The notes under the pieces: model-generated
The model's input: the letters and a program-made list of their open reading frames with translations, nothing else
What the model was told of the DNA's origin: nothing
The model's database searches: none
Assembly: GCF_019097595.1 (NCBI RefSeq)
Contig: NC_080735.1
Location: 15,105,917-15,169,916 of the forward strand
Length of the DNA: 64,000 bases
Reading direction: 5' to 3'
DNA from: Hemibagrus wyckioides
Lineage: Eukaryota > Chordata > Actinopteri > Siluriformes > Bagridae
Program-made: the position numbers and the translations under genes
Part shown: positions 1-11,110 of the stretch, piece after piece
Position numbering within the stretch: position 1 is the stretch's first letter
How the letters are laid out: each line of letters opens with the position of its first letter

Positions 1-181
1 TCTTGAGATGAAAGAAAATTCGGTTATATCTTTTCAATAAGAAGGGATTTTTTGTATGCATTGGCCATGCTGTTAGTTGAATAGAGACTGGTGACTGAGA
101 TGACTGTCTTCAACCAGAAGGTCATTGAGAAAGTGGCAAGCCAGAAAGAAAGAAGGCCTGTGATTAGACAACTTTCCAGTG

Positions 182-220
182 TATGTGTGTGTGTGTGTGT
201 GTGTATGTGTGTGTGTGTGT
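182..220. repeat. (TG)n microsatellite
   Basis: Nearly pure TG dinucleotide tract with one TA interruption. The duplicated flank carries a matching tract at about 39017-39057. Confidence 0.95.
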
Positions 221-530
221 TTTAAATGATTCCCTTCTGATAATAAACCACTTTGAACTCAAATTCACTGATTTATAGTACATTTATTGCATGCTTTAAC
301 AGTTGACTTTAACAGTAATATTTTCAATATTTTAAATTTTTATCTTAGTAATGATACATTATCACCTGATAAATGGATATTTACTGTCCTGCATTACTAA
401 CAGTTTGATTTTACGTTTGTTTGCTTGCTTTGTTTGCTATGCTTTTCATTGTATTATATTTTAGTGCACTGTTGTTGAGAAGAGCACCCACAGTTTTGTT
501 GTACTCCTTATGTGCAATGACAATAAAATC

Positions 531-585
531 TATTCTATTCTATTCTATTCTATTCTATTCTATTCTATTCTATTCTATTCTATTC
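531..585. repeat. (TATTC)n pentanucleotide microsatellite
   Basis: About eleven head-to-tail copies of a TATTC unit. The same array sits at the equivalent place of the duplicated flank (about 39366-39424), so it predates the segmental duplication. Confidence 0.95.
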
Positions 586-1271
586 CCTCACCAATCTCTC
601 TCATTTTTCCTTTTTTCCAAAAGACAAAAAACAAATCAGATGTAATGTTCTTTAGAAAGAGCGAATTCCCCCGTCTTGCAGACTTTTCTGTGAATGAAAA
701 TGTAAATATACAGTTTTACTCCATACTGTTTAAAAGCACTGACACTGCAGACTCCTTCTACAAATACTAAATAAACATCCCCTTACAGAAAACCTCACTA
801 TAGGCACTAATGTCTATGTTCTTATCCTGTTTATCTGGAGAATCCGTTATACAAAGCCCTGGTAATGGACTAGAATGAGTGAATCATTATATTCATCTAC
901 TTTGCTCTGCAGATGCTACTATAGTCAGAGCTGCTGTTATAGCCATGTGGGACCAATCAGATTTGAAAATGTAATAGTGCTCTGCTATAAGAATGAAATT
1001 AAGCTGATAAATTAATTATATGAAGCAGTGGAATTTTTTCATACCTTTTTCATATCATAAATTATAGAACCTGGATTATGTCTAATCCAGTTTGTACAGA
1101 AGACATTTCTAGGAACCATTCCTTTAGTAATGTGACCTGCGTTTATGTTTCATATTTCTTATTCATTACTTCTTTAAACCATGTTATACTTTTCTAAATG
1201 ACATTTTGCTTATGAACACCAGAGCTACACATTAGCCAAGGGGTGCACTTTGAAAAGAGTGTTTTACTGAC

Positions 1272-1462
1272 TAGTGCAGCGGTAGCTTAGTGGTCAAGAC
1301 AACTGATTAGTGGGTCTTGATTACAAATCCCTGCTCTGTCTCAACTGTCTCTACTGGGCCCTTGAGCAAGGTCCTTAACCCTCAACCACTCATTTGTGTA
1401 AATGAGATAAATCTAAGCTCCTGTGGGTAAGGACATCTGCCAAATGCCATAAAAGTAAATGT
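1272..1462 (+). mobile_element. tRNA-derived SINE (old)
   Basis: The head resembles a tRNA promoter region ('gcagcggtagcttagtggtcaag', A-box-like). It is followed by the 'gggcccttgagcaaggtccttaaccctc' type core and an 'aatgccataaaagtaaatg' tail, as in teleost tRNA-derived SINEs. The 3' half of the same element recurs at about 39830-39920 in the duplicated flank, and a fragment lies near 59917-59960. Confidence 0.65.
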
Positions 1463-2238
1463 ATACTATAAATAACTTCTAGCACATAATTCACCTGAGT
1501 GATCTGGCTGATGTATAAGCATGTGATTATGATCAGCTTTCAGTTTATCTGATCTTAATATAATATGATAGCTTTAAGAGAGAAGACACATTAATGACAT
1601 TATTTTGGCCACAAAAAAAGTTCAGACAACACAGAACCTTAATTTTTATCACTATTTATTTATTGATTTTAACCAGTACATTTCTATCTATTTAATCAAG
1701 AAGTAAATTAAAAGTTTCTCAATTTGTTATAACAACAAAGCACAAAACACACAATAATGCAAGAGGTTTAATTAGTCAATTTAGTTCTGCAAATGGATAA
1801 TTTTAGAAATGATTAATGAGCACTTTCTAATGTTGTATTTGCATCAGTAAAGGAGGAGCTGAAATAAGAAAATCAAATAAAAATACTGTGTCAACTTCAG
1901 CTTTGTATTTGGTGTAAGTATGTCATGTGCTGAAACCTGTTTGGTTTTGGAGATTTGCAGAGTGCATTCAAGACTTTTAACTAGTGAACAGATAATGCAA
2001 ATTACCTGTATCATTGACTGTAATTAACGTACAATAAAACTGTAGTAAAGAATATATAGTATGCATTTCTAACGATAATAAGCAACAAAAATCTGATAAG
2101 AATGCTCATCAGTAAAAAAAAAAAAACATTACGGGTTAATGAAAAGACAAAAAACACCCATAAACAGTTTTAATTCTGATATAATTGACCAGAATATAAC
2201 AAAATAAATGTCATTGGTATTGGAGAAGATTTGAATCC

Positions 2239-2289
2239 TCAAATATTGGCAGGACTGATCATGCTGACTTTCAGATTAACATCATCCAC
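2239..2289 (-). CDS. Gene A terminal exon (C-terminus of galectin domain)
   Basis: A 51-nt coding segment with acceptor AATAG at 2290-2291. It encodes VDDVNLKVSMISPANI and a stop. This is the last strand of a galectin carbohydrate-recognition domain: exon G3 ends on a complete codon ...ITE and this exon supplies the following V. Near-identical terminal exons occur at 16277-16327, 40752-40802 and 62905-62955, which defines four gene ends in the window. The splice assignment is inferred from phase and paralogue conservation. No transcript evidence is available. Confidence 0.8.
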   Translation of the reverse strand: MDDVNLKVSMISPANI

Positions 2290-2584
2290 CTATTGAAACA
2301 AAAAAACATCTCTTAACATTCCTGTTTGTTATAATGCAAATCTAAAACTTATATAAATTCTATATTTCATAAATTGAGACTTGATCGATCTTGGTTAATT
2401 ACTGATGTTACCAAGCCTGTATAACTGAGTTCACGCAATTCTGGGGTTTGGACGGTTTGTTTAGTTCTATCTATCGAGTTTGCTTTAAACGTTTAGTACA
2501 GATTCTAATTACTGCTCACCACCTGATGGACTTTGTGTGTTAGTCAGCACAAGCTATCTCTGCCCTTCAGGACTGTTTTGAATG

Positions 2585-3545
2585 CAATGACTATCACTAC
2601 ACGCTCCAATCAAAAGCTGTGGATGACTACAAAGGTGCATGTACTGCTGTAGACCAGAGACTTTGTCTTCAGAGCAGATGACAAGGTGACCCTAAGAACA
2701 GCAAGAGCCAAACTGTCCCGAGCCATCAGAGAGGCAAAGTACACACACGCCCAGAGAACCCACAGGAACTTCAAAGAAGGGCATCCAGGCAATCACTAAC
2801 TACAGTACAACTTCATCTAACTACAGGACAACTCAGTCAGTCTGGAACCACAACACAAACACCACCATACTGAGCACTGGGGCGCCTCAGGGTCATGTGC
2901 TCAGTCCACTGCTGTTCACTCATGATGGACAACATCATTAATTTTGCAGATGCCGAGGTGGGTCTCTTCAACAAGTCAACATACAGAGGGGAGCTAACAG
3001 CCTGGTATAGAGCCAGCAACCGGTCTCTGAACTTTGACAAAACAATAGGAATAGCTGTTGGCTTCAGGATAGAACAGAGCATCTCTTCTCTGATAAACAT
3101 TGACTGGTCCTCCATGGAGATCATCAGAAGCACCAAATTCCTCTGTGAAAGCCCATCTCCCACCCCCTGTCCTTACAACGTTTTACATAGTGACTACTAA
3201 GAGCATCCTGAGCAGCTACATCACTGTCTGCTTTGGGAATTGCACTGTCTGGGATTGTATGACCTTGCAGAAGATAGTGAGCACAGCTGAGATGATCATC
3301 CTCTATCACAGACATTTATTTTATTTTATTTTATTTTATTTCTCTGTCTTGGAGCAAATTGTTTTGTCTGTCTGCACTGTCTCTTATTTTGCACTGTTTG
3401 TGCAAGATTGCACACAAGCACTGTATGTGGAAATTTTTTGGTTCTTAATTCTTTGTTGTTTATGTAGCTCTGTGTTCTTTAATGTAGCACCAAGGTCTAG
3501 TAGGGACACTGTTTCATTTCACTATAGTATGTACTGCATCAGCTA
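2585..3545 (+). mobile_element. LINE family 2 remnant (gene A intron, proximal copy)
   Basis: Plus-strand decayed non-LTR retrotransposon. Fragments match the reverse-transcriptase half of the better preserved copy at 35.5-36.8 kb: a 'FADAEVGL' relic of the FADD box, 'LTAWYRASNRSLNFDKT', and the 'LQKIVSTAEM' region. It has large internal deletions and ends with a (TTTTA)n stretch and a tail containing 'gtatgtactgcatcagctatata'. It lies in the intron between galectin exon G3 and the terminal exon, antisense to gene A. Confidence 0.75.
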
Positions 3546-3563
3546 TATACATAAATGACCTAC

Positions 3564-4676
3564 TTCAGTAATGGCAATGGTGTCCATGAAGACGTCTCCC
3601 CTAATATCAAGTGTAGTCACTGTGTCCACTGGGATACGGTGCTGGAACGTGCAGTACTCCAGGCCATTCACCATCACCTGAACAAATGAAGTATCAGCTT
3701 ATTGAATCCAAATGCTTAAAGTCTTTACCCTCTCATTTATTTTCTCCATAATATCACACCTCATAGCATTCTTGTTTAATAACCAAGATGATATCAAAAA
3801 TTGTTCCTTGGACAAATGGGTTTCCTGATGCCCACTGTGGATGCTCCCATGACCCATTCCTGCAGGTATAAAGGGCCACACAGTCCACCCGGGGGTTGAA
3901 GTGAAGAGCAATGTCATGAAGGTACTTTGGTGTGGTCTGCAAATTTATTTCAAAGCTGAAAGAAATTGTTTAACATTTAATTGACTATACCAGATTAGAA
4001 TGAGAATTTTAACTAATCTATTACATATTGCCTTTCATTCAAAATGTTATGAAATGAAAATACATTTTTCATACCGTTTAAAATCTTTTGGAACAAGTCC
4101 TTGGAAGAACAAAGCCATACCAGGTCTTAAGCCTCCAGGGATTGATTCCAAATATGCTTTGTTCTGTTGTGGTTAAGCATCATTCATGTTATAATGATAC
4201 AATTGTAATCAAGTGGTTATTTTAAAATGCATAAACCTGCAATCTTTTGGATTGTTCATTCATTTTGAAAATGAAAAGAAAATGTTACTCACAGGTTTGC
4301 AGACTGGATGTGGCCCATCAGACTGGATGTCAGAAAAAATGGAACAACATTGAAAGAATATTCATGAAACCTGTTTGCTCCTCATTTATGACAAACCAGA
4401 GTGCTGTAAAGTTGACATTGACTTACAAAGGGAAAACTGTAATAGAAAAAACTTGCAAGACATCTTGCTACTTGATTTGAACATTTCTTTTTATATTAAG
4501 TCTAACATTTATCTGTAGATATCAATGTAAATGTAAATGTTAATGAATATAGAATTTATTTGTTTTATTCCATGTGTGTAGTGAGATTTAGAGATTTGTA
4601 TTGAAACATTATTACTTACAGGACTGTTCAATATTTTAGTCCTTAGTTTATTAATGAGCATGGGTGTGGAGAATTT
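3564..4676 (-). CDS. Gene A galectin cassette 1 (second CRD in gene order)
   Basis: Five exons on the minus strand: linker L1 4620-4676, linker L2 4293-4322, G1 4075-4163, G2 3760-3955, G3 3564-3677. Each is bounded by AG/GT, and lengths 57, 30, 89, 196 and 114 nt give phases 0,0,2,0,0, so the frame is preserved. G1 carries the 'SIPGGLRPGMALFFQGLVP' galectin N-terminal strand. G2 carries 'LHDIALHFNPR' and 'NPFVQG'. G3 carries 'HIRGDVFMNT'. The H, N and R of HFNPR are kept and W of 'GSW' is kept, but the canonical N after V and the E-x-R after W are replaced. L1 begins K-F-S-T-P. The cassette is open but lies downstream of an equivalent cassette, so it encodes a second galectin domain if both are spliced in. 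Confidence 0.75.
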
Positions 4677-4767
4677 CTGTGGGAAAAGAAATTATGTACA
4701 ACATAAATAAATGAAAATACATGTCTACATATAACTCACAACTAATTGCCATTAATTTATATGTTTA

Positions 4768-4806
<39 letters not shown>

Positions 4807-4985
4807 GTTGTTGTTGTTGTTTTACTTCTGTAGAAAAAAGACAAATATGTGTAGTAGAACAACTAAACTGCGTTGTTATACAATGAATGAAAAACTAAAC
4901 TAAATTAAAAATTCTTAGGAAAATTTCATTTTATATTTAGCTATTATATAATGACTATATATAATAATATATAACCTTAACTGAC

Positions 4986-5036
4986 CCATTGGTCCACTGT
5001 CACAATGAACTTCCCACTGATGGTGAAGGGGACAGA
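4986..5036 (-). pseudogene. Truncated end of the FN3 exon left at the duplication junction
   Basis: Minus-strand copy of the last ~51 nt of the main SNTX/FN3 exon (ending V-D-Q-W before a GTCAGT donor, as at 7625). It is cut off at the upstream side by the tandem-duplication breakpoint and has no acceptor. It should be skipped in splicing. Confidence 0.85.
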
Positions 5037-5204
5037 ATTGAGTTCACAATATTCTGGGGTTTGGACGGTTTGTTTAGTTCTATCTATCGAGTTTGCTTTA
5101 AATGTTTAGTACAGTTTCTAATTACTGCTCACCACCTGATGGACTTTGTGTGTTAGTCAGCACAAGCTATCTCTGCCCTTCAGGACTGTTTTGAATGCAA
5201 TGAC

Positions 5205-6230
5205 TATCACTACACGCTCCAGTCAAAAGCTGTGGATGACTACAAAGGTGCATGTACTGCTGAAGATCAGAGACTTTGTCTTCAGAGCAGATGACAAGGT
5301 GACCCTAAGAACAGCAAGAGCCAAACTGTCCCGAGCCATCAGAGAGGCAAAGTACACACACGCCCAGAGAACCCACAGGAACTTTAAAGAGGGGCGTCCA
5401 AGCAATCACTAACTACAGTACAACTTCACCTAACTACAGGACAACTCAGTCAGTCTGGAATCACAACACAAACACCACCATACTGAGCACTGGGGCGCCT
5501 CAGGGTCATATGCTCAGTCCACTGCTGTTCACTCATGACGGACGACATCCTTAATTTTGCTGATGCCGAGGTGGGTCTCTTCAACAAGTCAACATACAGA
5601 GGGGAGCTGCAACAGCTAACAGCCTGGTATAGAGCCAGCAGCCGGTCTCTGAACTTTGACAAAACAAAAGGAATGGCTGTTGGCTTCAGGATAGAACAGA
5701 GCATCTCTTCTCTGATAAACATTTACTGGTCCTCCATGGAGATCATCAGAAGCACCAAATTCCTCTGTGAAAGCCCATCTCCCACCCGCTATCCTTACAA
5801 CGTTTTACATAGTGACTACTGAGAGCATCCTGAGCAGCTACATCACTGTCTGCTTTGGGAATTGCACTGTCTTGGATTGTAAGACCTTGCAGAAGATAGT
5901 GAGCACAGCTGAGATGATCAGCCTCTATCACAGACATTTATTTTATTTCATTTTATTTCATGTTATTTTATTTTATTTTATTTTATTTTATTTTATTTCT
6001 CTGTCTTGGAGCAAATTGTTTTGTCTGTCTGCACTGTCTCTTAGTTTGCACTGTTTGTGCAAGATTGCACACAAGCACTGTATGTGGATATGGAAATGTA
6101 ATTTTTTTGGTTCTTAATTCTTTGTTGTTTATGTAGCTCTGTGTTCTTTAATGTAGCACCAGGGTCTAGTAGGGACACTGTTTCATTTCACTACAGTATG
6201 TACTGCATCAGCTATATACATAAATGACCT
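5205..6230 (+). mobile_element. LINE family 2 remnant (duplicate copy)
   Basis: Duplicate of the remnant at 2585-3545, carried along in the tandem duplication. It includes a longer (TTTTA)n tract at about 5937-5998 and the 'GELQQLTAWYRASSRSLN' fragment. It retains two codons (QQ) missing from the proximal copy. Plus strand, non-functional. Confidence 0.75.
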
Positions 6231-6232
6231 AC

Positions 6233-7358
6233 TTCAGTAATGGTAAAGGTGTTCATGAAGACGTCTCCCCTAATATGAAGTGTAGTCACTGTGTCCACTG
6301 GGATACGGTGCTGGAACGTGCAGTACTCCAGGCCATTCACCATCACCTGAACAAATGAAGTATCAGCTTATTGAATCCAAATAATTAAAGTCTTTACCCT
6401 CTCATTTATTTTCTCCATAATATCACACCTCATAGCATTCTTGTTTAATAACCAAGATGATATCAAAAGCTGCTCCTTGGACAAATGGGTTTCCTGATGC
6501 CCACTGTGGATGCTCCCATGACCCATTCCTGCAGGTGTAAAGGGCCACACAGTCCACACGGGGGTTGAAGTGAAGAGCAATGTCATGAAGGTACTTTGGC
6601 GTGGTCTGCAAATTTATTTCAAAGCTGAAAGAAATTGTTTAACATTTAATTGACTATACCAGATTAGAGTGAGAATTTTTTAACTAATCTATTACATGTT
6701 GCCTTTCATTCAAAATGTTATGAAATGAAAATACATTTTTCATACCGTGTAAAATCTTTTGGAACAAGCCCTTGGAAGAACAAAGCCATACCAGGTCTTA
6801 AGCCTCCAGGGATTGATTCCAAATATGGTTTGTTCTGTTGTGGTCAAGCATCATTCATGTTATAATGATACAATTGTAATCAAGTGGTTATTTTAAAATG
6901 CATAAACCTGCAATCTTTTGGATTGTTCATTCATTTTGAAAATGACAAGAAAATGTTACTCACAGGTTTGCAGACTGGATGTGGCCCATCAGACTGGATG
7001 TCAGAAAAAATGAAAGAACATATGAAGAACATTGAAAGAATATTCATAAAACCTGTTTGTTCCTCATTTATGACAAACCAGAGTGCTGTAAACTTGACAT
7101 TGACTTACAAAGGGAAAACTGTAATAGAAAAAACTTGCAAGACATCTTGCTACTTGATTTGAACAATTCTTTTTATATTAAGTCTAACATTTACCTGTAA
7201 ATATCAATGTAAATGTAAATGTTAATGAATATAGAATTTATTTGTTTTATTCCATGTGTGTAGTGTGATTTAGAGATTTGTTCTGAACCATTATTACTTA
7301 CAGGACGGTTCAATATTTTTGTCCTTAGTTTATTAATGAGCATGGGTGTGGAGAAGTT
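6233..7358 (-). CDS. Gene A galectin cassette 2 (first CRD in gene order)
   Basis: Five minus-strand exons follow the main SNTX exon: L1 7302-7358 (57 nt), L2 6964-6993 (30 nt), G1 6746-6834 (89 nt), G2 6429-6624 (196 nt), G3 6233-6346 (114 nt). All are flanked by AG and GT, and the summed length is divisible by three. L2 encodes S-D-G-P-H-P-V-C-K-P. G1 to G3 give a complete single galectin fold except for the terminal strand, which lies in a shared last exon at 2239-2289. Ligand residues: H, N and R of HFNPR and the Trp are kept. The Asn after the V strand is Tyr, and the Glu/Arg pair after Trp is lost, so classical beta-galactoside binding is doubtful. Because G3 ends in phase 0 it can splice either to L1 of cassette 1 (4676) or directly to the terminal exon. 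Confidence 0.8.
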
Positions 7359-7624
7359 CTGTGGGAAAAGAAATTATGTACATCATAAATAAATGAAAAT
7401 ACATGTCTACATATAGCTCACAACTAATTACTATTTAGTTTATATGTTTAATTATTATTCTTTTTTTTTTTTTACTTCTGTAGAAAAAAAAGGCAAATAT
7501 GTGTAGTAGAACATCTAAACTCTGAAAAACTAAACTAAAATAAAAAAAAAATCATAGGAAAATTTCATTTTACATTTAGCTATTATATAATAACTATATA
7601 TAATAATATATAATCTTAACTGAC

Positions 7625-9628
7625 CCATTGGTCCACTGTCACAATGAGCTTCCCACGAAAGGTGAAGGGGACAGAGTCGCTGGCTTCACTTACTCCCACA
7701 TTACTAACAGCTCTGAATCGAACCCAGTATTGTTCTGTTGCCTGTAGTCCAGTCAGTGTGAAGGTGTTTTGTGTATCTGAAGTGTCTATGACTGTCCATT
7801 TCTCAACATCTTCTGCTGAATCAGTTGAAGATCTCATCCTGTACTCAACTCTGAAGCGTACTGTTTCTCCAGTTGGGGATTTTGAAAGCTTCAGGGTGAC
7901 TTTCCCATCACCGGTCTCCACCACAGGTTTGGGAGGTTTGGACACAGGCTGGAACTTAGGATCTGTTAGACTGCCATTCTGATATAGCCGGATGGAGATT
8001 CCTGGATTGTTGGAGTCAGGTATCGATGCAATGATGAATTTGAATTTCTTCTCATTTTTATTGGCCTCTAAAAAGGTTGTAAATAGAGAAACATTCTGCC
8101 TCATCCTTGCAGAGTTGTCAGGAGAAGTAAACCAAGGCTGTGCTTTTTGGAGAATTAAATCTCTCTTGCTTGTTTGCCCCGACATTGTAAATCCTTCAGA
8201 ATTCTCACTGTCTTGTAGAGCTGCTAGGTAGGAATCTTCATCATTTAGAGAAGTAAATGACAAACATACCACCGCATCAACATCAGGATGAAAACAGATG
8301 GAGTTGAATGACCCTGATGATTTTACTATGAGGTCCTTCAGTCCACTGGTATAGGAGCTCAATATATTTAATTCAGATGTAATGCCATCTAACCATTTGT
8401 TCATGTTGCTTGCATTGAAGGGTGATGTGTAATGGATTTTCAGGATGTCCTCCAGTGCCTTGCCCTCTTGTGTCCCACCACGAATAGCTGGCAGCACTCT
8501 GAACAGTGCATTCTTGAACGAACTTGTATAATTCTTATGTAATGCCTGAAATTTTAGCAACCTGTCTTTTAGGTCAGGAAAATCCTCTGTTATTTGTCTT
8601 TTGATCAAATCATTGCATACTCTCTCCATTTCATTGATCTCTTCCAGCACAGTTTCTGTTTTATACATCACGCTCAAACTGATTTCTCTCACCAACTTTG
8701 CAGCCTTATCATCCAAAAGATTGAGAGGATACAGCCACACGGTTAGAGGCACACCTTTACCTTGTTGCTTCATCAGAGCAGGCACTTTCTTGTACACTTC
8801 CAGGGCTTCTTTGTATGTGGTGGGGTTTTCATTAAGTTCAATGTCACCATAAAATGTGACACTAATATTTTCTGACATTTTTTTTTCATTTTCATTCATA
8901 GTTAGGGATGCTTGCCCCTCAATAGATATGGTAGGGATCTTTTTAACCATTGCATGAAGGTTTCCTTCAATTTCCTGTTTGTTCTCATTTTCTGCACTGG
9001 TATAATCAAACACCATGAAAACCTGAGCTCCATACAGTACAGCTGTAACTACATGCGTGGCTGTTTTCTGGTCAAATACTTGTGGATAGGTGATATTACC
9101 AAGCTCCTTCATAGTGAGCTGTTCAAATTTTGTTGTCTGGCTGTACTGCATAGTAACTCTGCACTGACGTGTTGAGGATTTGGTATCTAGAAGGTACTTG
9201 GCCGATCCTCCAACTTCCACCAAGCCACATAGGAAACTGGCTTTAAGGGAAGCGTTTATATCTAGGAGGTTTGCCTTGTTACTGAGACTGTCAGAGGCAG
9301 CAAAATTCAGATGGGTTTTAGGCTTCTGATGCACATCAAGGTCATCACGCAATGCATTCTTATCCCATAAAGTAACACCTGAAACAGGACAGTGATCATG
9401 AGGGTCAAGTAATTTCTGATATTTCATATTGCATACAGTATGAACATAGCATGGTTTATTATTGATTTTAATATTATTATTCACCACCGTTGTTAGACTG
9501 CAAATGAGTAATTAAATTATTATGATGTAAACTGCACCTGGAATAAAGGAGTCCCTCCGGCAATCATATAACATGCCTGGATACAGAGTTCTTCCGAGGG
9601 CAGCTATTTCCATGTATATGGAATCCAT
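7625..9628 (-). CDS. Gene A: SNTX-like body with FN3 domain (two coding exons)
   Basis: Exon 1 is 9538-9628 (start Met in M-D-S-I-Y; 91 nt, phase 1) and exon 2 is 7625-9378 (1754 nt). Together they give 615 codons ending at V-D-Q-W before a GTCAGT donor. The ORF extension upstream of 9378 is rejected because a TTTCAG acceptor sits exactly there and gene C has the same structure. The stop just after W-V-S lies in the intron, so intron retention would yield a short isoform. Layout inferred from the SNTX family: MACPF/CDC-like about 1-262, helical FAT-like about 263-385, thioredoxin-like about 386-508, FN3 about 513-605 ('YWVRFRAVSNVG'). No signal peptide is visible, as in stonustoxin subunits. 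The family forms pores in stonefish venom, but most fish homologues are non-venom proteins of unknown role. No PRY/SPRY is present; galectin exons follow. Confidence 0.88.
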
Positions 9629-10216
9629 TTCTGCAAGACTTCTGCAAGAGAAAAGAAAAGACTGGAAAATAAGAAAAGAAGAGAAAATGAGAATATTTGA
9701 CAATGCATTTATGCATTGAAACAATTATGTCAATAATGATATTTTGTTGTCTGCTTTATTTCCTCCATGATTATTGCACGTCGAATTTGTCGTTAATTTG
9801 TAACCATATTTAACTCTTGTCTTCCCTGGCTTTGTTGGCTGGAGCATTGAGTTTATGTTCATGACTGGATTTACATTTATGGTGAGACTTTGGTAGCCTT
9901 TGGTAGCCTTAAACCCTAGCTTTTTGGGTTCTTTGTGTTCTGGTTGGTGTATTCTTTATTCCATTAATCTTTATTAAAGATGTTTTAGCCCTTGCATCTC
10001 TTTCCTGAGAGTCCTAGTCTGAATATCGCCCTAGTTACCTAGTAACCTTATATCACCTCAGAGTGTCTCTTGGCCAATCCAGTCTATAAAATATATGAAA
10101 TATTTTTCAGCTCTTAATAAAATTTGCTGGCACAAGCTATATTTTCCATAAAGAATTAATTAATAATAGCTATTTTACACATGTAAATCAAATAATTTGT
10201 GTGCACAAACACTTAC

Positions 10217-10410
10217 CTTTCACAACGATGTCTCAACCTGTCTGTCTTCTTGTGAATGCGGCTGTAAAAAAAATTCTGATAGAAGTAGCAGCGCAGTGTT
10301 GATTGGGGTGCTCTGATGGCAGCAGTCACGTAGTCAGTCAGGCCCACCCAGTCAGTTGCTAGATACAGCAGAGACTGCTTTGATTACAGCGATTGCTGGA
10401 TGACTTTATA
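10217..10410 (-). promoter_or_regulatory. Gene A putative 5' non-coding exon and TATA box
   Basis: The minus strand ends a putative 5' UTR exon at 10217 with ...GTGAAAG and a GTAAGTG donor. The same boundary sits at 50284 (gene C), 15432 and 19342. A TATAAAG motif lies at 10404-10410, placing a start near 10375. The exon extent is inferred from the TATA position. The CCAAT repeats seen at gene C are absent here. Confidence 0.55.
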
Positions 10411-10734
10411 CATGCCTTTGCCCATATTAGGTTCTTCCTGGCATGTCATATGACACTTCTACTTTCTGCATGATAGCACTTGCTGAATGAAACGTCTCTG
10501 CACTCCTGCTCCCCCTCCCCCTTTACACCGAACACATTTCACAGAGGGTCACCGAAGTTAAGTTGTACGTTGAAACTATAATGAAACATGTATAATGAAA
10601 CAGAGCAACTTACTAAAGTATGTGTCAAAAAGACATCATGTGCAACCGCAGAAGAAAGATAATTCCAGTAAAGATAATTTTCAGGAGCCATCAATCTGGA
10701 GTAGTAAGGAGCTGACTATTACCTCATTCAACTA

Positions 10735-11110
10735 TTGCTCTCACTTTAAGTTATGCTGTCATAGCTAGTTTTGCTATAGAGTTATAGAGTCCCTGCCTGC
10801 ACTTTTCACATAAACTATATTGTCTCTAAACATCACATGATCACAAGCATACTTAATTTCTTTCTCTCTCTCTTTCTGTCTTTCTCTGTCAAGCTATACA
10901 TCCAACTCCTGAACTTCCAGTGTTCTGAGTTTCCAGTGTGACCACTGGCTCTACCCCTAGTTGGAGTCTCATCATTTGCTGGTGCTCACTGATGCTGTGG
11001 ATGGGAGTTTTTCCCTGACACCATCGCCCCAGGCTTGCTCATTAGGGATAAAATAAGGATAAAATAGTAACTTTAATTTAAACTTATATAACTTAAATTT
11101 TGAGATTAAC
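10735..11110 (+). mobile_element. LINE family 1, 3' tail fragment
   Basis: Matches the 3' non-coding tails seen at about 16005-16215, 20560-20830 and 23650-23790 ('tatgctgtcatagctag', 'ccagtgtgaccactggctc', 'ggataaaatag'). It has no coding part and lies upstream of the gene A promoter. Confidence 0.7.

Larger units (their letters stand above)
1..2238. other. Downstream flank of gene A, no gene seen
   Basis: AT-rich non-coding DNA downstream of the gene A stop codon. It contains a TG tract, a TTCTA array and a SINE, listed separately. From about base 180 onward it is a diverged duplicate of the stretch starting near 39010, and part of it recurs near 62700. Minus-strand AATAAA-like motifs near 1658-1670 could serve as the polyadenylation signal of gene A, but this is weak. 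The short ORFs here are simple-repeat translations. Confidence 0.6.
2426..7676. repeat. Tandem duplication of ~2.6 kb containing the galectin cassette
   Basis: 2426-5037 and 5038-7676 are head-to-tail copies that differ at scattered sites. The junction at about 5037 joins the interior of the FN3-coding exon (paralogous point near 7676) to intron sequence (paralogous point near 2426). This is the product expected from unequal crossing-over within gene A. Each copy carries two linker exons, three galectin exons and a LINE remnant. The terminal exon and the main SNTX exon lie outside the unit and stay single. Confidence 0.9.

Noticed and set aside
5937..5998. Regular TTTTA repeats as a CRISPR-like or functional array
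   Set aside because: Simple pentanucleotide tail of a LINE remnant in a vertebrate genome. No spacers.
7616..7624. The stop after W-V-S as the normal end of the gene A protein
   Set aside because: A GT donor at the equivalent base in both paralogues (GTCAGT, GTTAGT) is followed by conserved in-phase exons. The stop is intronic and gene C lacks it at that codon. It is kept only as a possible short isoform.
7644..9175. Plus-strand ORFs across the SNTX exon of genes A and C
   Set aside because: Antisense shadows. The minus strand has the long conserved frame and splice signals.
9379..9487. N-terminal extension of the gene A ORF beginning M-V-N-N-N
   Set aside because: A good TTTCAG acceptor lies at 9379, and exon 1 at 9538-9628 joins there in phase. 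Gene C shows the same structure, so the extension is intron.
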